NCBI GenBank assembly: GCA_013694645.1
Contig: JACDBZ010000227.1
Span: forward strand, 1-5,202
Reading direction: 5' to 3'
DNA from: Chloroflexota bacterium
GTDB taxonomy: Bacteria; Chloroflexota; Limnocylindria; QHBO01
DNA length: 5,202 bases
Shown: piece by piece, positions 1-5,202 of the stretch
Numbering within the stretch: the first letter of the stretch is position 1
How the letters are laid out: each line of letters starts with the position of its first letter
Notes under the pieces: generated by a model
The model's input: only the letters and a program-made list of their open reading frames with translations
Told to the model about the DNA's origin: nothing
Database searches by the model: none
Translations under genes and position numbers: made by a program

Positions 1-1182
<1,182 letters not shown>

Positions 1183-1193
1183 GTGGTGTAGCA

Positions 1194-1207
1194 CTCCGGG
1201 TTCGGAG
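1194..1207 (-). promoter_or_regulatory. Shine-Dalgarno of the aminotransferase gene inside a small hairpin
   Basis: Read on the minus strand, CTCCG (1207-1203) can pair with CGGAG (1198-1194) across a 4-nt loop AACC. The GGAG core is the only good ribosome-binding site for the start at 1182, so this 5-bp stem would hide it. The pairing is seen directly; any effect on translation is inference. A stem this short is weak evidence in GC-rich DNA. Confidence 0.35.
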
Positions 1208-1245
1208 CGGCGCGTCCTGCCCGCGCACCTTGGCTAGACCGATGC

Positions 1246-1274
1246 ATCCTAGCAGGCGCCGTCCGGCCTGCTAA
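1246..1274 (-). promoter_or_regulatory. Possible promoter of the aminotransferase gene with an overlapping dyad
   Basis: On the minus strand a -35-like TTAGCA (1274-1269, 4 of 6 to TTGACA) is followed by a 17-nt spacer and a -10-like TAGGAT (1251-1246, 4 of 6 to TATAAT). This would place transcription start near 1239, with a leader of about 57 nt. A perfect inverted repeat, TAGCAGGC at 1250-1257 and GCCTGCTA at 1266-1273 with 8 nt between, spans the same bases. It could be a repressor operator or, read as RNA, a stem-loop just past the pyrD stop codon. No T-run follows on the minus strand, so a classical terminator is less likely. The matches are modest and there is no experimental support. 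Confidence 0.35.
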
Positions 1275-1279
1275 CCCCG

Positions 1280-2326
1280 TCAGCGGATGGTGAGGCCGAC
1301 GGCCTCGCCGATGAGTCCGGGACCGGCGTAGATCAACCCGGTCCACAGCTGAGCCAGGTCTGCACCCTCGTCGAAGACACGTACCAGATCCTGCTCGGCT
1401 GAGCTGATGCCGCCCGAGGCGACGATGGCCAATCGGTCACCTGCGAGAAGCCGCGTTCGAGCGATGGCCTGCGCAGTGCGTGCGAGAAGCGGACGCCCCG
1501 AGAGACCGCCCGATTCGAGTGCAACCGCCGAGCGCAGGTCGACCCTGGCGGTGGTCGTATTCGAGAGGATCACTCCGGCCGCCGGTGAGGAGACGAACGC
1601 GCCGATGAGGGCATCGAGCCGATCGGCATCCAGGTCAGGGGCGAGTTTGACGAGGATCGGCAGGCCGGGCGTGGCGGTGCGAACAGCGACGAGCAGCTCG
1701 AGCAGCCGACCGGGATCCTGGAGGTCGCGCAGGCCCGGGGTGTTCGGGCTGCTCACGTTGATGGCGAGGTAATCGGCGACATCCGCGACGCTCTGCGCAG
1801 CGGCCACGTAGTCGTCGACGGCGTGATCATCCGGCGTGTTCCGGTTGCGACCGATGTTGACGCCGATGACGAACCCCCTGGGCAGCGAAGGTCGGGCGTC
1901 CGTTATCCGCTGCGCGAGCGCATCGGCTCCGAGATTGTTGAAGCCCATCCGGTTGATGAGAGCCTCGTCCTCGGTGAGGCGGAACAGGCGCGGTCGTGCG
2001 TTTCCGGGCTGTGGACGCGGGGTGACCGTGCCGAGCTCGATGAAGCCGAACCCCAGTGCCGCCCATCCGCGGATGGCAACGCCATCCTTGTCGAAGCCGG
2101 CCGCCAGGCCGATCCGGTTGCGAAAGTGGAGGCCCATGAGATCGAACGGGTGACGGGTCGCATCGGCCGATGAGACGCCGGAGGCGAAGGCGCACATCGC
2201 TCGACCGGTTGCGCTGCGCCCACACAGCTGGAGGGTGGTCAGCGTGGCGTGATGGATGCGCTCGGGATCGACGTGGAACAGAAGCGGGCGAACGGCCCGG
2301 TAGGCCGCGATGCGCCAGCCGCTCAC
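1280..2326 (-). CDS. pyrD: Dihydroorotate dehydrogenase (quinone), class 2
   Basis: Oxidises dihydroorotate to orotate, the fourth step of de novo UMP synthesis, using FMN and passing electrons to membrane quinone. At 348 residues it has the normal length for class 2. The N-terminal ~45 residues (WRIAAYRAVRPLLFHVDPE...) match the helical extension that class 2 enzymes use to reach the membrane and quinones. Barrel motifs follow: GLAAGFDKDG (73-82), the GTVTPRPQPGN stretch (99-109), INRMGFNN (124-131), GVNIGRN (155-161), NVSSPNTPGLR (190-200) whose second serine (S193) is the class 2 catalytic base, K227 in LVKLAPD, SNTTT (255-259), GGLSG (273-277), the FMN-phosphate loop SGGI (304-307) and WTGLIYAGPGL (328-338). 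The start is GTG with only a weak AGG before it, 6 nt after the stop of the upstream gene, so it is probably read by translational coupling. Minor oddity: W328 where many homologues have tyrosine. Confidence 0.97.
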   Translation of the reverse strand: MSGWRIAAYRAVRPLLFHVDPERIHHATLTTLQLCGRSATGRAMCAFASGVSSADATRHPFDLMGLHFRNRIGLAAGFDKDGVAIRGWAALGFGFIELGTVTPRPQPGNARPRLFRLTEDEALINRMGFNNLGADALAQRITDARPSLPRGFVIGVNIGRNRNTPDDHAVDDYVAAAQSVADVADYLAINVSSPNTPGLRDLQDPGRLLELLVAVRTATPGLPILVKLAPDLDADRLDALIGAFVSSPAAGVILSNTTTARVDLRSAVALESGGLSGRPLLARTAQAIARTRLLAGDRLAIVASGGISSAEQDLVRVFDEGADLAQLWTGLIYAGPGLIGEAVGLTIR

Positions 2327-2332
2327 CCTGGT

Positions 2333-2752
2333 TCAGTCGTCGCGGGCGCGCGGGAAGGCCATCTCTGCCGGGTAGACCGGTGGGAGCAGCTCGCCCTCAT
2401 CGTCGAGTGACGGGCGCGCGGGATCGGGCGACATGAACTCGTGCCAGACCTCGGCACCCGCCGCCGGCGGATCATCGAGCTCCTTGATGGCCACGATGCC
2501 CTCGAAGCGGATGGCGCCAAGCTCGCCGTCATCGGTCTCGTAGTCGTCCTCGTATTTCGGCGCCATCTCGACCGCCCGACCGAGCGCCGCCTCCTCATCG
2601 GAGCCGTCGACCAGGATCACGCGGTCCTCGACAAGGGTCGCCGTATCCGGGTCGCCCGAGCGGTACGCGTAGCGCAGCTGGACGGCAAACCATCCGGAGG
2701 GCTCGACGAGGGTTTCGTCCAGCGCGGCTGATCCGGCGAAGCGATCGGTCAT
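2333..2752 (-). CDS. Small acidic protein resembling the DUF4288 family, function unknown
   Basis: A 139-residue soluble protein with no signal peptide or membrane segment. Residues 20-108 have the layout I associate with DUF4288: an opening GWFAVQLRYAY (aromatic, alternating hydrophobic strand), a central VEDRVILVDGSDEEAALGRAVEMA in which a strand leads into a helix, then IRFEGIVAIKELDD and GAEVWHEFMS near the end. The ~30-residue tail is Pro/Asp/Glu-rich. The family match is from memory of the pattern, not a search, and no biochemical role is known to me. GTG at 2755 and ATG at 2752 are adjacent; I chose ATG because a GGAAGTGA Shine-Dalgarno-like run (2769-2762) sits 9 nt upstream of it. 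Third positions are strongly G/C, which supports coding. The stop lies 6 nt before the pyrD start, so the two genes almost certainly share a transcript. This makes a link to pyrimidine or quinone-linked metabolism possible but unproven. Confidence 0.8.
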   Translation of the reverse strand: MTDRFAGSAALDETLVEPSGWFAVQLRYAYRSGDPDTATLVEDRVILVDGSDEEAALGRAVEMAPKYEDDYETDDGELGAIRFEGIVAIKELDDPPAAGAEVWHEFMSPDPARPSLDDEGELLPPVYPAEMAFPRARDD

Positions 2753-2775
2753 CACTCCGTCTCACTTCCATCAGG

Positions 2776-2825
2776 GGTCGTTCGTGCGGCACGACCGCAC
2801 GACGGCGCGAGTGCACGACGGCGCG
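2776..2825 (-). repeat. Palindrome and repeated GCACGAC units between the dehydrogenase and DUF4288-like genes
   Basis: This gap holds several overlapping symmetries (plus-strand sequences given). TCGTGCGGCACGA (2782-2794) is a perfect 6+1+6 palindrome. TCGTGCGG (2782-2789) also pairs with CCGCACGA (2795-2802) as an 8-bp stem with a 5-nt loop. GGTCGT (2776-2781) pairs with ACGACC (2791-2796), which excludes the former stem. GCACGAC occurs at 2789, 2797 and 2813, and the 13-mer GCACGACGGCGCG occurs at 2797-2809 and 2813-2825, a 16-nt period. The array could be an operator for the DUF4288-like/pyrD pair, or an RNA stem-loop ending the dehydrogenase transcript about 50 nt past its stop. There is no T-run for a standard terminator on the minus strand, and I see no clear -10/-35 pair in this gap. 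Confidence 0.5.
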
Positions 2826-2849
2826 CGAGGACGCTCATGGATTGGTGGC

Positions 2850-4448
2850 TCACAGGATGGGAGGTCCTTCGTCGCCGATGACGGTCTGCGACTGTTCGCG
2901 CATGAATTGCTGCACGTAATACGGCCCGAGGCCGCTCTTGCCCGACGAGCCGGACCCCTTCCAGCCGCCGAAGCTCTGGATCCCCGGCCAGGCACCGGTC
3001 GTGGCACCGGCGCGCCGGTTCACGTAGACCACGCCTGCCTGGATCGTGTTGAGAAAGAGCGTCACCTCGGACTCGTCCCTGCTGAAAATGCCGGCAGTTA
3101 GCCCGTATGCCGAGTCATTGGCCTCGTGGAGCGCCTGCTCGAGCGAGTCGACCTCGCCGATGACGAGGAACGGCACGAATAGCTCATCGCGGAAGAGCCG
3201 ATGCTCGAGCGGCAGGCCGGTGACGACGGTCGGGGTCGGGTAGAAGCCCCGCTCAGTATCGCCGTCGCGCAGGACCTCGCCGCCGATCTCGATGGTGCCG
3301 CCATCGGAACGGGCGTCATCGGCAGCCTTCGTGAATGTGTCGAGGGCACGCTGATTGATGACCGGGCCCATCCAGGTATCGCGCTCTGTGGGGTCACCGA
3401 CCGTGATGCCGCGTGCCTTCTCGACCAGCTTGTCCACGAACGCGCGCGCAACCTCCCGGTCGACGTAGACGCGCGAGTTGGCGCTGCATTTCTGCCCGTC
3501 GAAGCCGAATGCCGATCGCATGACCCCCTCGGCGGCCTCGTCGAGATCCGCGCTGCGCATGACGATCGCGGGGTTCTTGCCGCCCATCTCGGTGATGATC
3601 GGTCGCGGGTAGTCCTGCGTGAAGCTGCGATGGAGCTTCATGCCCACCTCGTACGAGCCGGTGAACACCATGCCGTCGATGCCGGGGTTCTCCTGGAGCT
3701 CGGCGCCGACCGTCTCGCCCGGGCCGGTGACCAGGTTGAAGACTCCGTCCGGCAGGCCCGCGTCGCGGAGCGCCTCGCCGAACTTCCAGCCGGAGAGCGG
3801 CGCGTCGCTGCTCGGCTTGAGGACGACGGTATTGCCGGCGATCATCGCGCCGCCTGACGGACCCCCGGCCAGCGCCATCGGGAAGTTGAAGGGGCTGATG
3901 ACGCCGAAGACGCCGTACGGGCGCAGCACGGAGCGGGTGCGCTCCATGGGCGAGAGCGACCCGAGCGGCTTCACGAAGCCATCGGCCTTCTCGAACTCAT
4001 CGCCGTAATAGCGCAACAGGTCCGCGGTCTCTTCCACGTCGCCCAGTGCCTCGAGCCGGTTCTTGCCGACCTCGAGCGTCATGAGCGCGGCGTAGTCGAA
4101 CTGCCGCTCGCTGATCAGGTCGGCGGCGCGGCGCAAAATCGCCAGGCGCTCCCCCCAGGGCGTGTCGCGCCACGCCGGATAGGCGGCACGAGCGGCGTTG
4201 ATGGCATCGCACACGTCCGTGCGGGTCCCGACCGGGAAGCGAGCGACGACGAGATCGGTGTCGATCGGCGAACGATCATCGAACGTTTCGGTGCCCGTGC
4301 GCTCTTCGTTGCCGATCAGCATCGGATACGTGTTCCCGAGGTTCGCGCGAGCACGTTCGACGGCCGCGTCGAACGACAACTGGAGCTCCTCGTTGTCCGC
4401 GGACAGCGTTGCGTAGGTGATCTTCATGCGCGGCGTGGCGGTGCTCAT
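2850..4448 (-). CDS. pruA: 1-pyrroline-5-carboxylate dehydrogenase (L-glutamate gamma-semialdehyde dehydrogenase)
   Basis: An NAD(P)-dependent aldehyde dehydrogenase that oxidises glutamate-5-semialdehyde, the open form of 1-pyrroline-5-carboxylate, to glutamate. This is the last step of proline and ornithine breakdown. The protein has 532 residues, as expected for stand-alone P5C dehydrogenases. Motifs: the ISPFNFP oxyanion/cofactor loop (184-190, N188), KPSS (211-214), FTGSYEVG (262-269), EMGGKNPAIV with general base E287, FGFDGQKCSANSR with nucleophile C321, DELFVPF (421-427, cofactor-binding glutamate E422) and the C-terminal GGWKGSGSSGKSGLGPYYVQQFMREQS. The GFxGQKCSA context and the TGAWPG segment (484-489) resemble P5C dehydrogenases more than succinate-semialdehyde dehydrogenases, though another semialdehyde cannot be excluded. 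The frame stays open upstream to 4640. I chose the ATG at 4448 because GAGG (4463-4460) lies 11 nt before it and the N-terminus then has the usual length; ATG at 4427 has no such site. No proline dehydrogenase gene is visible nearby. Confidence 0.92.
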   Translation of the reverse strand: MSTATPRMKITYATLSADNEELQLSFDAAVERARANLGNTYPMLIGNEERTGTETFDDRSPIDTDLVVARFPVGTRTDVCDAINAARAAYPAWRDTPWGERLAILRRAADLISERQFDYAALMTLEVGKNRLEALGDVEETADLLRYYGDEFEKADGFVKPLGSLSPMERTRSVLRPYGVFGVISPFNFPMALAGGPSGGAMIAGNTVVLKPSSDAPLSGWKFGEALRDAGLPDGVFNLVTGPGETVGAELQENPGIDGMVFTGSYEVGMKLHRSFTQDYPRPIITEMGGKNPAIVMRSADLDEAAEGVMRSAFGFDGQKCSANSRVYVDREVARAFVDKLVEKARGITVGDPTERDTWMGPVINQRALDTFTKAADDARSDGGTIEIGGEVLRDGDTERGFYPTPTVVTGLPLEHRLFRDELFVPFLVIGEVDSLEQALHEANDSAYGLTAGIFSRDESEVTLFLNTIQAGVVYVNRRAGATTGAWPGIQSFGGWKGSGSSGKSGLGPYYVQQFMREQSQTVIGDEGPPIL

Positions 4449-4450
4449 CC

Positions 4451-4477
4451 GGTCGTGTGCCTCAACCTGGGGTCGTG
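4451..4477 (-). repeat. Direct repeat CACGACC flanking the dehydrogenase ribosome-binding site
   Basis: On the minus strand CACGACC occurs at 4477-4471 and again at 4457-4451, exactly 20 nt apart (about two DNA turns). The Shine-Dalgarno GAGG (4463-4460) lies between them. The spacing would suit a protein binding one DNA face, or an RNA-level regulator, but a 7-mer repeat in GC-rich DNA may be chance. Confidence 0.3.
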
Positions 4478-4487
4478 GGGTGAGTGG

Positions 4488-4496
4488 ATTATCGCA
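4488..4496 (-). promoter_or_regulatory. Possible extended -10 promoter element for the dehydrogenase gene
   Basis: The minus strand reads TGC followed by GATAAT (hexamer 4493-4488), a 5-of-6 match to TATAAT carrying the TGn extension that lets promoters work with a poor -35. At the usual distance I see no good -35; TTGTTC further upstream is 22 nt away, which is too far. Transcription would start near 4481, giving a leader of about 33 nt before the ATG at 4448. It is one of few A/T-rich hexamers in this gap. Confidence 0.4.
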
Positions 4497-4641
4497 CCGC
4501 TTCGGCGTCTGCTCCGAACAATTAGGTCCGGGGAGCTGCATTGCACCGCGCTGGCTTTGACCGATCTCTCGGTGCATGGCTGTCACGGGAACCTGTCCCG
4601 CGCGGCCGTCAGGCTCATCGGTCGCCGATATTTCGCCCATT

Positions 4642-4669
4642 CCCGGCCCGCTGGCGCCTTCAGGCCGGG
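4642..4669. repeat. 9-bp inverted repeat (stem-loop)
   Basis: On the plus strand CCCGGCCCG (4642-4650) and CAGGCCGGG (4661-4669) form a stem of nine pairs; in minus-strand RNA the one mismatched position becomes a U-G wobble. The 10-nt loop contains the palindrome GGCGCC. TTTCACC follows on the plus strand, but there is no plus-strand gene to terminate. On the minus strand no T-run follows. Confidence 0.45.
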
Positions 4670-4757
4670 TTTCACCAAAATTTCGTACAAGTTCGCGCTC
4701 AGAGCTGCACGATGCGTCACCTCAGGTCGGCTGGAGAGGGGAAGATCGGCCAAACCC

Positions 4758-4810
4758 GGCACGGATCGCCAGAAGACGTGCCACCACGCGCGTGCGCGCC
4801 GATAGGCACG
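4758..4810 (-). promoter_or_regulatory. Mutually exclusive stem options (GGCACG shared by two CCGTGCC arms)
   Basis: In minus-strand RNA, CGTGCC (4810-4805), GGCACG (4782-4777) and CGTGCC (4763-4758) occur in order. The middle element can pair with either flank, 6 bp each, but not with both. The flanking arms lie in an 8-nt direct repeat (plus strand GGCACGGA at 4758-4765 and 4805-4812). Switch-like RNAs use this geometry, but short GC-rich words also produce it by chance. Confidence 0.25.
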
Positions 4811-4821
4811 GAAACGCCGAA

Positions 4822-4852
4822 GGCCAGGCTCCGGGGGGAGAAGAGCCTGGCC
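4822..4852 (-). terminator. Perfect 10-bp hairpin, likely transcription terminator of the upstream gene
   Basis: GGCCAGGCTC (4822-4831) and GAGCCTGGCC (4843-4852) are exact reverse complements with an 11-nt loop. The hairpin begins about 78 nt after the stop codon of the partial gene at 4931-5202, read on the minus strand. The following bases, TTCGGCGTTT, are only mildly T-rich, as in many terminators of high-GC bacteria. It is the strongest hairpin I found in the window. Its role as a terminator is inferred from position and stability. Confidence 0.55.
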
Positions 4853-4930
4853 ATCGGACCCGCTCATGATATCTGCCGCGTTTGGTGGCCGCAACCGTTT
4901 ATGCGCACGGAAGGCCGCGGACCTGCCGAT

Positions 4931-5202
4931 TCAGGTTGCTGATTCGGTGGCCAGGTGAAACAGTCCGAGGTTGAGGCGAAGTGAGGGCCGGCGCGCGCTC
5001 ATGAGGTAGGCGCGTCCCCGATCACCGTACAGACGCGGCAGGAGGTCGTGCGCGGTGGCCGCATCGCCGAGGTCAAGGCGCGCGTGAACGACCTTGATCT
5101 TGAACCCGTTGCGCAGCCACCAACCCGTGCGCCGCTGGGTGGCCTCCATCACGTGTTCGACGACCTCCGGCTCGAGGAGCGCCGCGACATCATCGCGCCC
5201 GT
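4931..5202 (-). CDS. Unrecognised protein, C-terminal ~90 residues only (start outside window)
   Basis: The frame is open from the window edge to a TGA at 4933-4931. The visible part includes DDVAALLEPEVVEHVMEAT, then RRTGWWLRNGFKIKVVHARLDLGDAATAHDLL, and ends in RLNLGLFHLATESAT. It looks like a soluble mixed helix/strand domain with no membrane segment; the segment AATAHDLLPRLYGDRGRAY may be a helix followed by a turn. I do not recognise the family. Coding is supported by strong third-position G/C bias and by continuity to the edge. In-frame internal starts exist (GTG 5152, ATG 5149), but the frame continues through them in coding-like composition, so I treat the gene as partial. It is followed by a long gap and a hairpin, which suggests it ends its own transcription unit. 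Confidence 0.6.
   Translation of the reverse strand, partial: GRDDVAALLEPEVVEHVMEATQRRTGWWLRNGFKIKVVHARLDLGDAATAHDLLPRLYGDRGRAYLMSARRPSLRLNLGLFHLATESAT

Larger units (their letters stand above)
4449..4930. other. 482-nt gap without a convincing gene; several stem-loops
   Basis: No reading frame here looks like a protein I recognise. The best candidate, a minus-strand frame from ATG 4867 to a stop at 4583 (94 codons), has weaker third-position G/C bias than its neighbours and no good ribosome-binding site. The gap does contain more inverted repeats than the others: 4822-4852, 4642-4669, competing pairings at 4758-4810, CGGGA/TCCCG at 4586-4600, and a 5-bp stem at 4560-4573 whose minus-strand loop is GAGA (a GNRA-type tetraloop). 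It may hold the upstream gene's terminator, the dehydrogenase promoter and possibly a structured leader or small RNA. I compared it from memory with glycine, cobalamin and TPP riboswitch cores and found no real match. Confidence 0.5.

Noticed and set aside
3201..3857. Plus-strand 218-codon frame antisense to the dehydrogenase
   Set aside because: It is an antisense shadow of a gene with clear catalytic motifs, and there is no start-site or family support.
4501..4560. Cobalamin-riboswitch-like string on the minus strand (CGGTGCAATGCAGC... CCCCGG)
   Set aside because: Only a superficial similarity to one conserved segment. The B12 box and the remaining core segments are absent, and the downstream gene is not a cobalamin gene.
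4449..4640. 64-residue N-terminal extension of the dehydrogenase from a start at 4640
   Set aside because: The extension has no family resemblance, would make the protein too long, and would cover the candidate promoter. The ATG at 4448 has a suitable GAGG site.
4583..4867. Minus-strand 94-codon frame beginning with ATG at 4867 (MSGSDGQALLPPEP...)
   Set aside because: Third-position G/C is only about 70 % by hand count, lower than in the neighbouring genes. There is no good Shine-Dalgarno, a strong hairpin lies inside it, and the protein resembles nothing I recognise.
4455..4942. Overlapping plus-strand frames of 97-133 codons in the gap
   Set aside because: Their amino-acid composition looks random and rich in Arg/Ala/Gly/Pro, they have no recognisable motif, and they overlap each other. 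They are typical spurious frames in GC-rich DNA.

Overview
The window comes from a GC-rich bacterium (roughly 60-65 % GC by eye, with strong G/C preference at third codon positions). Every gene I can support is on the minus strand. The proteins look like those of Chloroflexota or Actinobacteriota. That is only an impression from the style of the aminotransferase and aldehyde dehydrogenase sequences, and nothing here fixes the phylum. The setting looks like ordinary chromosomal metabolism. I see no mobile element, phage gene, CRISPR array, tRNA or rRNA.

Layout in transcription order (right to left): (a) 5202-4931, the C-terminal ~90 residues of an unrecognised protein whose start lies outside the window; (b) 4930-4449, a 482-nt gap with no convincing gene, but with a 10-bp perfect hairpin that probably ends the upstream gene, further stem-loops, and a possible extended -10 promoter for the next gene; (c) 4448-2850, a complete 1-pyrroline-5-carboxylate (glutamate semialdehyde) dehydrogenase; (d) 2849-2753, a 97-nt gap with palindromic and repeated GCACGAC units; (e) 2752-2333, a small acidic protein resembling the DUF4288 family; (f) 2326-1280, a complete class 2 dihydroorotate dehydrogenase (pyrD), only 6 nt after (e) and probably translationally coupled to it; (g) 1279-1183, a 97-nt gap with an 8-bp dyad lying over a plausible promoter; (h) 1182-1, a class III PLP aminotransferase whose C-terminus runs off the window.

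How the genes might work together: the dehydrogenase oxidises glutamate-5-semialdehyde to glutamate. A class III aminotransferase of this type could supply a semialdehyde from ornithine or a similar omega-amino acid, so (c) and (h) may serve amino-acid catabolism. The pyrD step belongs to de novo pyrimidine synthesis and is tied tightly only to the DUF4288-like gene. I found no clear new biological system. The most useful leads are the DUF4288-like/pyrD coupling, the repeat-rich gap in front of that pair, and the structured 482-nt gap upstream of the dehydrogenase.
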